Assembly (NCBI GenBank): GCA_015680685.1
Contig: MNCI01001832.1
Span: forward strand, 116,875 to 180,874
Length of the DNA stretch: 64,000 bases
Direction of reading: 5' to 3'
DNA from: Gnetum montanum
Lineage: Eukaryota > Streptophyta > Gnetopsida > Gnetales > Gnetaceae
How positions within the stretch are numbered: position 1 is the first letter of the stretch; the number at the start of each line of letters is the position of its first letter. The notes below the pieces were generated by a model. It was not told the origin of the DNA, made no database searches, and was given only the letters and a program-made list of their open reading frames with translations. Positions 11,270 through 22,067 of the stretch are shown one piece after another. Position numbers and translations under genes: made by a program.

Positions 11270-14061
11270 ATGGCACCCAAACAAAAATGTCCATAGGAAG
11301 GAGAACCCTCACAACCACGGGAGAAGCGACCTAGAGCTAGAAGGGGCTAGTAGGAACAAGATCAAGAACAACAAGAGGAAACCCATGCAATGAGACCTAT
11401 TCGTGAGGAGCTTGATGTGGAATCTATTCAATAGATTCCAAAAGAAGAAGTGCCTATAGAACAATCCCAATGAGGAGAAGTTCCTAGACCTATGCTAAGG
11501 CCTAAGGTCACTCTGACTCAAGCTTGCTTAGACATCATGAAGTCCTGAGAGATCCAAAGATCAATTCTTCAAGAAATAAACTGCTGGGCATTTTTGGAGA
11601 AAGCTCCAAAGGATGTTAGGACATAATTGCAAGCCTTTCCCATGTGGTTAATCATCATGACTAGTGGGGAGTGGTACATGGAATAGACCTATCTCTTCTG
11701 GAATAGTAGAAGGCCAGGGTCTATTATAAAAATCAAGGACATTCAAGTGTCCTACTCAGTAGAGGCCATTGCATAGGCATTGGGGTTGCCAGTCATTGGA
11801 AGATATCAACAAAAGGCGATCCTAAGGCAAAAAGTGAGTGGACCCAATGATGTTACAGGGTGAATAGTAAGAAGTATAATGCACTCACACCAACGAAGTG
11901 AATTTATTTCAAGATTGCATCCTATCACCTCAATCCAATGATGAGGCCAAGCAAAGTTACTACTTTTTCAACTTGAGCATGCGTCATTCTAAGCGAAGAA
12001 TTTCCCGTTAACCTTTCATAGTTGATTTATTTAGAGATCGAGAAGTGCTTCAAGGAGAATGAATGTGGAAGGAAGACCCTACGCTTTCTGTGCCTTATTA
12101 GGAAACTTTGCAAGAGGATAGGTATTTTTCACTAGTCAAATGACACTCTTAGGCATGTTGCCTTGGCATCATGGGTAGAAATCATGAAAGATAAAATGCC
12201 AACAACTATTCAAGAAGAGGAGCCACCGCCATCACCACCCACTCAAGAGACAACATCGGAGGCCTGCGTAGTCGTTGAGCATGCACGACAAATTTGAGAG
12301 TAGCTCTTGAGCAAACAAGAGTAGCAAGCAGGAATGACTGGGGTGGATCCATTTGTGTATTGACTAGCAATGAGTCACCTTAATGAGGTGGCTCAAATAG
12401 TTAGCTAGATGGAGAGGGGTGGTTCGATTTTCTTTGCCTAAAGAATTCAATTGCCTTTGAGGTTGAATCCCAATGCTCGGGAGGTGACGCTGTCATTAGC
12501 AAAAAATCATCTATTCCTAGAAATCTATAGGAATGTTGCCACTTTCTCGGTGAGGTTGGAGGAAGGTGAAGAGGAAATTGTCTTGGTGATGTAGCACCAA
12601 GGGAAAAAGATAATGACAGAAGTGGTAGTTGACTATGTAGCTAAAGCACTGAATGCACCGACGACATCTATACCAGATGTATCTACACTCCAAGATTTGC
12701 AAACGTCTGCAGGCATGGTTAGTGGAAAATTGAATGCAACCTAGCATGAACAATTACTGGAACAATTGGTAGGAACCGGACAGCCAACTCTGAATATCTT
12801 TGATCTTCTGGAGAACATCATTGCAACCTAGTGAAAGCTACTGAATGTAAGGGGTAGATGCATCATTTTGGAGGGGCAACTAGAAACATCCTAAGAGCAA
12901 AATTAATGCTTGGCCATGGAGCTTGCTAAACTTCATGCCCAACTTGTTGAATAAGTAATCCTAAGCTTGGCAATGATAAGAGATGAAGCTATCAAACCGC
13001 TTCAAGAATAATTTCAAAAGGCTGAGGAGGAAGTAGTAATGGCCATCTTCAAACAGTCCATGGTAGAAGCTAAAACACACTTAATTAAAATGGACTTGAA
13101 TTAGATGCACCAAGGAAATGAAGCATTGACCATGGAAAATCATCGCTTGTGAAATGTTGATGCTCAAAGATATCAAATGTAAGAATTCATTCATCAACAA
13201 CAGGAGTAGCTTACTAGAGTCAACATTGAACTAAGGAAATTGACTACAAAGAACTACAATTTGTTAATGGAGGAGGTATGCATCTTGAAATAAAAGTCTG
13301 CCATCAAAATCATTGCCTAGAAGAATGAAGCTCTTAAATTTGAGAGAGTGAAAAATCACTATAGGAACTAGGTTGGCTTGTAAAAGGAAATTAATGAAAA
13401 AGAAATCCAGATGGCAAAGGCTAAAGTAAATGAAGCCTTCTAGCAACTTTAGTAAGGAAGAGAGATGTGGTAGCCCATCTTTGATGGGATTGATGCCTAC
13501 AATAAAGTAGAGATCTAGTTGAATGAGGTGCAGATCAAAGAAATGATAGAGTATATGGAGTTGGTCAATCTCTATTATGCAAACTTAGCAATGCTAACAG
13601 TTGGATGGCTATGGTTAAAATTAGAGAAATAAGTGGCTAGCTTGTATTTGCTATACGAGGCTGAGTTCAAACACCACAAGGACTCTAAGAAAAAGCTTGA
13701 GATTACTAATGCTAAACTTGAAGTCCTTAAAGGATGATTCCTAGATTAATGATCCATTGTTGAGGACCTAGCCAAATGGATGAATGACTATCAGGAGCTA
13801 AAGAACATAGTGTGAGGGTTCAACATTGAACACAAATAGTTTGCTACCTAATTTATCAATGTCAAGGAGTTGTTTTGAGCAATCCCATATCCTTGGGATG
13901 TTCCCATTCCAACCTACATTGGGGAAGCTGCGTGGACAGTGTATGATCCTATGAGTAAGGAGAAAAAAATGAAAGCATTACTAGATGTTTTTCACCTCCC
14001 ACCTGAAGTTGCAGCAACAGCAAGACAACCATAGCCACCTTAACCACTGCCAAATGCATGA
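11270..14061 (+). pseudogene. E2 3' ORF (plant transposon-type protein with coiled coil), broken
   Basis: ATG at 11270 (MAPKQK, then a basic, Gln-rich start) to TGA at 14059-14061, about 930 codons against 928 for the E3 homologue. A conserved globular part lies near 11600-12150 (PMWLIIMTSGEWYME, YLFWNS, FPLTF-like text; E3 equivalents GAWYLGKMYLFW and VYFKIGTYHLFPTKG). It resembles the Pfam family called putative plant transposon protein (Transposase_32). The centre to C-terminus (about 12500-13850) is Glu/Lys/Leu-rich coiled coil, and the end carries PWDVPIPTYIGEAAWTVYDP, matching E3. Many stops and at least one frameshift. It sits where env-like genes lie in other Athila elements, but I see no signal peptide or membrane segment. 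Confidence 0.75.
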
Positions 14062-14369
14062 AGTTATTGAAGGTCGCTCGGAGCCTCAGGAACCACCATT
14101 ACCTAGGATCATTTGATCTTCTCCAACAAGCTTCACATCATCAATGAATGTGTTGTCTAATTTTTGAAGAGTCGTGTCATGTGTTCAAGTTTGTGTCCTG
14201 AACACCACTATTTTTTGTAATGTGTTGATCTATACACCCGGGCACTCCATTTTTTGCCAAGTTAGTCAAGTTTATTATGTTGAAGCAAAAAAAATTCAAT
14301 CAATAATTCCATACCTTCCCAATTTTGTAAAAGAACTCAAGGACTAGTTTTCATTTAGTTGTGGGGGTA
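14062..14369 (+). other. E2 3' untranslated region and polypurine tract
   Basis: Noncoding stretch ending TTAGTTGTGGGGGTA directly before the LTR start TGATGAGT at 14370. The G-rich tract is the expected plus-strand primer. Confidence 0.8.
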
Positions 14370-15209
14370 TGATGAGTAATTGTTGGTTGGCAACATCAAT
14401 GAGGCCTCGTTGATTTAGTGTCTGTTAATTGCCTATAAATACGTGACTACCAATCGCATTTATGGAGAGTCCAAATTTTAGTAGAAGCAAAGCTCTTGTA
14501 TTTTTTCCATTTGAAAGTTAGATTTTTTTCCTGAGTGCTCGTAGCAATAGTCATTAAGTGTATAGATCTTTATTCAAGTGTTGTTATACCTAAGCACAAT
14601 AGTGTGTGTGACAATATAGATGAGCTTTCTAATAAACCTTGCAGCAGTTTGGCTAGATTAGCTATTTTATTTATGCATTTAATGTTTTCAGTTAGTTATC
14701 AAATATTTTTTAGTTATTATGTTAATGAGATAATTAAGTGATATACATTACACACATAAGTATGACTACTTTGAGCATAACACGTATTCACTTGATAATC
14801 CTAGCAGCGTTATCGCTTGGTATGCCCAGTAGCATAGCATTTGATCATCCAATAGTGGATGCGTGGGTTCAGGATGTGTACTGAAAGTGGGCATGAATAC
14901 TTATGTTAGGATTAGCTAAATGATTAGTTAATTAGTAATTTAGATTAGTTAATTAAACTCCTTTTATTTGCATTTCAAGCACCAAAATATAAAATAAAAA
15001 ATGATAAAAATTGGATGCCTCAGTTACACTTAACCATACCAACGTACATCACAAGTATAATTGGGAGGACAAGGATTGACCTTAAGGCTAAATTCACTTC
15101 CTAAAGGGCTAGTGCATTGGAAACAATAAAGTCTGTGGAATTTGACTAGATTGTGCATGAACACTTGTGATTCATATAGTTGGGTGTAGGGGTACCTTGC
15201 TGCTCATCA
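14370..15209 (+). repeat. E2 3' LTR
   Basis: 840 bp, TGATGAGT to GCTCATCA. It has one palindrome (ATCAATGAGGCCTCGTTGAT at 14394-14413) and TATAAATA at 14434-14441. It is shorter than the 5' LTR partly because it lacks one palindromic unit. Short AATCC(C/T)AG repeats lie at about 14791-14862. Confidence 0.9.
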
Positions 15210-16264
15210 TAAAGTTATGTTACAAAAGTAAATGCCTAGGAAATTACCTTACTCACAAGTTAATTATAGACAGTCTTACCACCCACTGTACTATTTTAGT
15301 GGGACTTTTTTTCAACCTCAACCCTACTATCAATCGTACTGGCAAAACCCACAATTGTGTGGGATGCCATCCTCAAGCCAGAAATACCCTTATTTCCAAT
15401 TAGACCCATATGAGTACTATGTTCAACAACCTATTTTCCCTAATGATTCTACTTCCTCTATCTCAAATCACCACTACCACTCTCTTGAATATCATCAACT
15501 CACAACATCTCTTGTGGGATCACAATCTCGAACCTCTTATCCTCTATCACATCCTCAATATTCTCATACTTCCCTCCAACATATGTCACCACCAACAACA
15601 CAGGAAGGATTGGAACCAGAAACTCAATGAAAGAATGCCACTTGTTCTATGAACATACACATAAATGATAATGTAGTAGATCTTAACCAAAGTCTCAGAA
15701 ATGTCCTTTCTTTAGGATAGTTTCCTCACATGTGCACAAAACTCGTAGACCTATTGGATCATCAAAACTAGCACAAGGCCAACTTGGTGCAACATCCTTC
15801 CTCACTAGAATAGTGTCTCTTAATCATATGCAAAAGCCAACAACCATCACCACTCCAACACAAGATGTAAAAGATGAACCTATCACTATGGAGAGACAAA
15901 AAATTCCATGCATCACTAATAATGATAAAGGATGTAGTTGTGGGCTAGAAGTTTAAAATATTAACACTACCCCAAGATCAACCCACAACAAAGTTAAGAA
16001 ACAAGTGTGTAAGCAAAAATAAGTCTACACAGTATCCACTAAACTAGAAGACATGCAGTGGCTTGAAAATAAGAGTACAAAACTATTTAAAAGATGCATG
16101 AAAACATCCAACCCACTTATTAGTTCTTGTACTAAGAAAATGAACAAAATAGAGAACCCAGAGAATAACATCTAATACTTTGACTATACATTAAAAGTAG
16201 ATGTTAAACAAGGAGACACAAGAACTAAAATAGAAAATGAACAAGGAAACATGTCTAGACCTCT
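15210..16264 (+). pseudogene. E1 gag tail and post-protease remnant, broken
   Basis: Continues E1 after the E2 insertion. A 132-codon open stretch (15232-15630) is rich in Pro, Tyr, Gln and Ser (PYSQVNYRQSYHP, WQNPQLCGMPSSSQ) and matches the gag tail of E2 (QPQLWGMP) at about 4860-5140. The zinc-knuckle segment of E2 (about 4745-4785) has no counterpart, so roughly 300 bp are missing next to the insertion. At 15896-15950 the text ERQKIPCITNNDKGC matches RIPCITYNNNGC just after the E2 protease, although no protease precedes it here. E3 interrupts at 16265. Confidence 0.75.
16260..16264. repeat. Target site duplication of E3, left copy (CCTCT)
   Basis: CCTCT directly before TGATGAG at 16265; the identical CCTCT is at 25154-25158. 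Confidence 0.92.
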
Positions 16265-17195
16265 TGATGAGTGGCGAGGTACCCCTACACTCAACCATAC
16301 GAAACGAGCATCGCACGCGTGATCCGGTCGAACTCCGCAGATGGACTAGTTGTGGCATCTAGATAGTTAGCCTTAGGTCGCAGTTCGCTGTCTTCCCATC
16401 TAGACTAGTTTTGCATATGTCACGTATGGTTTAGTCTAGATGAGGTGTATGATGTCTCCTAATTCTAACGCTACTCCTGAAGGTAGTGGAAAATAATATT
16501 AACTAATTCTAAGCTAAGTGGAAAAGGGTAAGAAAATCTAATCTAGCCTAAGTGTGACGAGCAACCGATTCCTTGATNNNNNNNNNNNNNNNNNNNNNNN
16601 NNNNNNNNNNNNNNNNNNNNNNNNNNNNNNNNNNNNNNNNNNNNNNNNNNNNNNNNNNNNNNNNNNNNNNNNNNNNNNNNNNNNNNNNNNNNNNNNNNNN
16701 NNNNNNNNNNNNNNNNNNNNNNNNNNNNNNNNNNNNNNNNNNNNNNNNNNNNNNNNNNNNNNNNNNNNNNNNNNNNNNNNNNNNNNNNNNNNNNNNNNNN
16801 NNNNNNNNNNNNNNNNNNNNNNNNNNNNNNNNNNNNNNNNNNNNNNNNNNNNNNNNNNNNNNNNNNNNNNNNNNNNNNNNNNNNNNNNNNNNNNNNNNNN
16901 NNNNNNNNNNNNNNNNGTGTCCAAGTACGGCACACTCGAATAAAGACACTGTACAATCACATTCACCACACTGCGGGCAGACACGGGAAAAATTCTAACT
17001 CTGGAGGGATCAAACTGCCAGAGCTTCGCTACTCTAAAATTGGGATCCCTAAACAAGGGAGAGCCGCCTCTTATTTATAGACATGACGACGGACTGCGAT
17101 ATCGCATACGTGATATCGTAGGGAAGGACACGATATTGCGGGGGATGCGATATCGCGTACGGGATATCGCGGCCGACGCAAACTGTGTCTCATCA
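16265..17195 (-). repeat. E3 3' LTR (contains an assembly gap)
   Basis: The first 313 bases align without any length change to 24181-24493, with about a dozen differences, mostly transitions. After the gap, 16919-17195 aligns with 24894-25153 but is 17 bp longer, inside the palindrome cluster (17096-17172). The TATA box on the - strand is TATAAATA at 17079-17072. Confidence 0.9.
16578..16916. other. Assembly gap (339 N)
   Basis: The run of N replaces the part of the LTR that in the other copy (about 24494-24893, 400 bp) holds short tandem repeats. The gap length is therefore about 60 bases shorter than the sister LTR predicts. Reading frames spanning the N run are meaningless. Confidence 0.95.
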
Positions 17196-17366
17196 TACCC
17201 CCACGACTGAATGAAAACTCGTCCTCGAGTTACAAGGAGAACAAGCTTTAGTTATTACATAGTGGATAGGTATGGGATTATTAACTGGAAAAAGAAATGG
17301 ACAAATGCCACAGTGTGGGAAGACACAACACAGAGAAAAAATGCTACAACTACAAAAATGGGAAAC
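17196..17366 (-). other. E3 3' untranslated region and polypurine tract
   Basis: On the - strand the tract AGTCGTGGGGGTA (17208-17196) lies directly before the LTR. The rest is noncoding sequence after the 3' ORF stop. Confidence 0.8.
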
Positions 17367-20150
17367 TCATGTAGTTCCTGGTGGTGGTGGCTCCTCCATG
17401 GGCGCTTTCCCTTTGTCACGTGCTCCGAGCTTTGAAGGTTGATGATGCTGAAGAATAGCCTGGAGCTTCTCCTCTTCAGTCCGAGGGTCTTGTGCCGTCC
17501 ATACTGATTCTCCAATGTTTGATGGAGTCGGCACTTCCCACGGACAGGGTAGTTGCGGGAACATCTGATTAGCTTTGACGTACCATGCCGCGAACACCCA
17601 TCGTTCCTCTTCGTAGGCTCTGGCTCTGTCTTTTTATTCATGAAGTTCTGTCAGCCAGCGAACCAAGTCGGTTGCCACATCTTTCTGTCCTTGGTAGCTT
17701 TCTTTTACCACCCCGAGTTCAGAATTTGCAACCTCTATTTTTTCAGCCAACTTATTTTGTTTTGCAAATTTTGCTTCATATTTAATATGGGTGGAAGCTA
17801 CCTACTGCTTGAGCTCTAACCTCGGGCATCCTGCTATTAACATGGCCAAGTTGGCATATCGAAGGTTTGCCAACTCCATGTATTCAGTTAAGTCTTGGAT
17901 CTGCAGGTCCCGGTTCTTAATTTTCCCCTAGTGGGCATAGGCATAAGTGTCCAATATGGCCCCCCAATCAGTGTGCTGGGCACTGATGTTGTTGATTTGG
18001 GCTTTGGCCATATGGATCTCCTTCTCTAGGATCTTTTTGTACATCCCCACCTGATCACGAAAGTGCTCCTTCAGCTTCTCATGTCGTTTAGCCTCATTCT
18101 GCCACGCGCTAATCTTGATGGCTGATTTCTGTCGAATAGTGCGTACCTCCTCCATTGAGAGGGTTTGATTTTCTTTGGCTAAATGGCTTACATCTTGGTT
18201 GACTCGAATAAATTGTTCTCGCAGCCGATGAAAGTGCTCATCGAGAACATTCTTTTGCTTCTCCACAGAAGTCAACCGAAGGTTATCTGCAACCAACTGC
18301 TTATTCTCTTCCTGCAAGGCCTTGAGTGCCTTAAGATGCGCATGAGTTTGCGCCTTTGCTGTGGAGGCATCCCAAGTGGCCGTCTCCTTTTCTTCTGCCA
18401 CCTTATTTTCTGCAATTAATTTCGTTAGTTGCTCGGTTTTAAAATTATCAAGCTGGTCTGCGGGAACCAATTGCAAGGGATCTCGCTGTGCTGCTTGTAA
18501 GGCGATGAGCTGCTTCTGTAATTTCTGCACTTCAGCCTCAGCATGCTTAGCCCTTACTTTGGATATGACCAGCTTCCCCTTTGTCAAAATGAGATCTGAC
18601 TGAATTGTCGTTACATCCTGGGGGATGTCAAACAGAGACGTTAAAACTTGTCCTGTTTGAAGCATTTTGTCCAATACATCCTCATGTTCCGCAAGAGTCA
18701 TTGAGGTTCCGGCAATTGTTTTAGCATCCTGTGCTCTTGAAAGATCTGCCGGTGGCACAACAGGTACATTAAAAGACTCTTTGATGTGGTCAGCGACCAC
18801 TTCAGCTGCTCCCACGGCATCCTGGTGTTGCATGACCACCACCGTGGCCGCTTCACCAGTCTCTAATTGCACTTGAAAAGATGCCGCGTGTCCAGAGATC
18901 TGTTGTGACCATCTACTTTCCCCTCCTCCTGTTTGCATTGACAACTCATCCCTTGTGCGATCTATTGAAATTGTAGGCTGACTGGCATCATCGATGACAC
19001 GGAAGAGATTGGTGTCATCACGACTTCCCCAACTGACCGTCTCGACAATGGCCCTCAAATGGCTCATTGACGGTCTATAGCCTTATGGCGGCGGCTGATC
19101 CTGGCCTGTGCTGGGTCCTGCTTATTGTTGTTGGCTGGGGCCTGTGGTTGGAGGTTGACTGGGTCCTGCAAGTTGAGTTGTAGGGGATCTAGTCATTTGT
19201 TCTTCATCTTCTTCATCAGGTCCCAGCTCTTCGCCAGTGCTCTTTCTTGGAGCTGGCGCCTTTAACAATTCAGCGTAAGAAGCATTTTGGACCTTTCAGA
19301 GGACGTCATTTGTGTATCCTCGAATACTCACCCGACGGCACAATTTTCTGATAAGGCAGGGAAAAGGGAGTGCCATTTTCCCTGTCTTCCATTCTTCAAA
19401 TCGCCTTAGGATCTCCATCAAATATAGATGAGGAAGGTTAGCGTTAACCTTTCCCATCAACACTGCACATCCTCTTGCCGCATACGTTGATATTCTTTTT
19501 AAACCTTTTGTGGGGAAGAGGTGATAGGTCCCGATTTTGAAATAGACTCTCTCTTCCGTAGTCAGCTCACCAAAAGCTTTATCTCTGCCATAAGCCTTTT
19601 CTAGCCAATCCTTTCGTACATTAGGGTCTGATCGGGTGGATAACCGAGCAACATGGGGGCCTAAATTCGGAAGGTTTAACACTTCTGCAATTGCCTAAGC
19701 AGAAAAATCCACTGTCACACCACCGATGTTTACCGTGGTGCCTTGCTCCTTATTGTGCCAAAATAGGTACATTTTGCCTAAGTACCAAGCACCTTGTTCA
19801 GAGAGGATAGGCCATAAGGGAGACCCTTTGAGGTGATCCCTAACAGCCTCAGGAGCAAACTCTACGAAAGACTCGAAGTTGAGTTCCACAATCACTGAAG
19901 CAATTGTGGACTTCGTGTGGATGGCCTGAACGCATTCCGGGGGCAACGTGAGTTGTTGTCCTAGTTCAGGCGCAGCAGCTCCTCCTTTTGCCTACCTGGA
20001 TCGTCTGGTAGGAGGTTCTTCTTGATGGATGCTAAATGAATGCACCTCCTATTCATTATGTTGTCTGAGAGGGACTTGCCTTTGACCTCTCCTAGGTTGT
20101 TTTGCTCCACCTTGGGTCGGACTCCTCTGTTGGGAGCGTTTCAGGGCCAT
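17367..20150 (-). pseudogene. E3 3' ORF (plant transposon-type protein with coiled coil), single frame with nine stops
   Basis: ATG at 20150 (MALKRSQQ) to TGA at 17369-17367: 928 codons in one unbroken phase. Residues about 70-285 form a globular domain (FVEFAPEAVRDHL, GAWYLGKMYLFW, VDFSA-AIAEVLNLPN, YFKIGTYHLFPTKG, CAVLMGKVNANLPHLYLMEI, LPFPCLIRKLCRR) resembling the putative plant transposon protein family (Transposase_32). A Pro/Gln-rich linker follows; residues about 480-860 are heptad-like, Lys/Glu/Leu-rich coiled coil; the tail has PCPWEVPTPSNIGES and ends EEPPPPGTT. The nine premature stops (5 TAG, 3 TAA, 1 TGA) each fit one C to T or G to A change in a Gln, Arg or Trp codon. Function unknown; E2 carries the homologue. 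Confidence 0.82.
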
Positions 20151-20496
20151 CTACAATCACACGGGCCAACATTAGTGAGATTGTTTAGGAAATCAAGTTA
20201 TACCTTACTACTTGCCTTAATTAAAGATCTTATGTTATTGTGTGATCGTGCCCGAAAATTATGATAATGGGTCCTATGACTTAGGCGGATTTCCATTTTA
20301 ATCTCCTGGTATACCTAAGGTTATATGATGTTTGGCACAATTTTCTAAGTGTTAGTATTAATTACCCTAATTGATGTCCTTTGGGCGATGACAAATTTCA
20401 AAAAAGTTAGGCACTTTTCGGCAAGTGTCTCTCCCCCACGACTAAACTGAACACTCCGGGTTCAAGTACATTCAAACGGAATTCAAATCGGAATAC
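20151..20496 (-). other. Candidate leader intron before the E3 3' ORF
   Basis: On the - strand a weak donor CTG|GTATTC at 20496 and the acceptor TGTGATTGTAG ending at 20151 bound 346 bases; the acceptor touches ATG 20150, as in E2. The PPT-like tract GTCGTGGGGGAGAG (20445-20432) lies inside. Confidence 0.4.
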
Positions 20497-20616
20497 CAGC
20501 GCGCGAAATAGAGTTGAAAAAGCAAGGGTTGCTCAAGCGCAAGTCGCATAGAAAAAATTCAAAAACTTCCCCCCGCGTAAATGCCAAATGAAGCTAAGTG
20601 TTGCGGCGGGGGTTCC

Positions 20617-20707
20617 TATTTATAGGAAAGGGGGACACGATATTGCGTACGGTACATTGCGTACGCGATATCTCGTGGGACGTGATATCGCGTACACGAT
20701 ATCTCGT
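20617..20707 (-). promoter_or_regulatory. Internal promoter-like module of E3
   Basis: On the - strand, three degenerate copies of the GATATCGCGTACGCGATATC palindrome (20707-20637) are followed by CCTATAAATAGG (TATAAATA at 20624-20617). The E3 LTR has the same palindromes before CTATAAATAAG. It lies about 470 bp upstream of the 3' ORF start, as in E2. Confidence 0.65.
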
Positions 20708-22067
20708 CCAAATTGCAAGGAGACACCTGAAAGAGACCGAATTTTTAATGATTTTTCTTGAAATTAATGTGTAAAATGAGGACATTGACAAGGATTAATG
20801 TATTCAAGGGTAATTACATGAATTCGAGAGGCACTTTGAATGATATGGATGTGAATTTAACAATTAAAACTTTGGCGGTTATGAAGAAAAGGGAATGTAA
20901 TGGTACATTGGAACGTTAAAGTTGAGGGTTAATAAATGGGAAAGAAAGAGGGTAAGAAATTGTGTGTTCTAGCTAGAGAATTAATGAAGATTACAACAAA
21001 ATTACACAAGTGGGTCCTCCCCAAAGTAGGTTTCAACCTATTATGCCCTTGTGTAACCACACTTAAAGTGTCCGTGGGCACTGGAAGGGTTAGATGTAAT
21101 CCGCACTAACTCCACAAAACACACACATGTAAATATCACCGAAATGAGATGAAAATTCTATGCTACATGGGACACGAGCTACAATTACACGAACAGTGAA
21201 ATGAAACGAAGTGTAGAAAGGGATCATAGAGATCGGGACATGAGGTGACTGTCACAGGGCATAATGAATCCTGCGTGTAAAGCATGATTAATGTGTCATT
21301 ATCTCGTCATTCCAAGATCAAGACCAAGTCCATCCTTCCAATCAGTGACATCGCATTGCTTCATCCCATGATGAACAACTATGAGAGTACCATAACAACA
21401 AGGCGTACGATCACTTGGCGTTTAGTACAAGGGAGGAGTGATTTTTGTTTTATGGCACTTCTTTTTCTTTTCTTCTTCCTTTTTTTTTCACTTTACTGAA
21501 TCCAGAGAAATCGCCAACCTTCAGGCATGGGTGCATGTCTTTCCAGTGGGACCCCCTAAAACAGCTTTTGATTGTCGAGTGCCCTTTTGACTACTCTTAC
21601 TCCCATTTTTCTTTATATCTACAAGGATCTTAGTACAACCATATTGCATGATAACTCCCATAGATGACATCAAAGAGAATCCACAAGTCCCCTTGATGTC
21701 ACACCCTAATCATCCCTCTTGGTCCATCCTTCTTCATTCTGGGTACAATGAACACAAAATTAATTTTTGGTTTTAGAAATTTCAAGAATATCACTGTACC
21801 CTTGACAGAACCTCTTTATTTATAGAGTGGATGAGTGGGTGTAATGGGCTCATTGTTTCAAATAATTGACCACTCATGACTTAATAACATAAAACACATC
21901 TCAACCAATGATCCACATGAGTGTTTTATTCGTAGATGAGATTACTTACAAAAAACGGAAAAAGACAAACACACAAAAAGATAAAACAAAAAGTTGAAAA
22001 ATGAAAAACTGAAAAATAAAAAGATGGAAAATTAAAGAAAATTAAAAATATTTATTAATCCTGCTTG
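20708..22067 (-). other. E3 noncoding spacer
   Basis: AT-rich spacer after gag without coding potential or pol remnants. The block CTACTTTGGGGAGGACCC (21028-21011, - strand) is shared with the spacers of E1 and E2. A pyrimidine-rich run lies at 21463-21492 (+ strand). Confidence 0.6.

Larger units (their letters stand above)
1969..15209 (+). mobile_element. E2: Athila-like Ty3/gypsy element, structurally complete but decayed (13.2 kb)
   Basis: It runs LTR to LTR with TGATGAGT and CTCATCA termini. Order: 5' LTR, tRNA-Asp primer site, gag, protease, RT, RNase H, integrase, long spacer, 3' ORF, polypurine tract, 3' LTR. It sits inside E1 gag. The flanking five bases are CTAAG on the left and TAAAG on the right, only three of which match, so the target duplication is decayed or lost. 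The LTRs differ considerably (895 versus 840 bp), and every reading frame is broken. Confidence 0.9.

Noticed and set aside
11270-14061. Envelope gene in E2
   Set aside because: It has the position of env in Athila elements, but no signal peptide, transmembrane or surface features; the coiled coil and transposon-type domain fit better.
16538-17056. Several open frames across 16538-17056
   Set aside because: They consist mainly of N; only LTR sequence flanks the gap.
18183-18876. Three + strand open frames of 69-80 codons
   Set aside because: Shadows of the E3 3' ORF coiled-coil region on the - strand.
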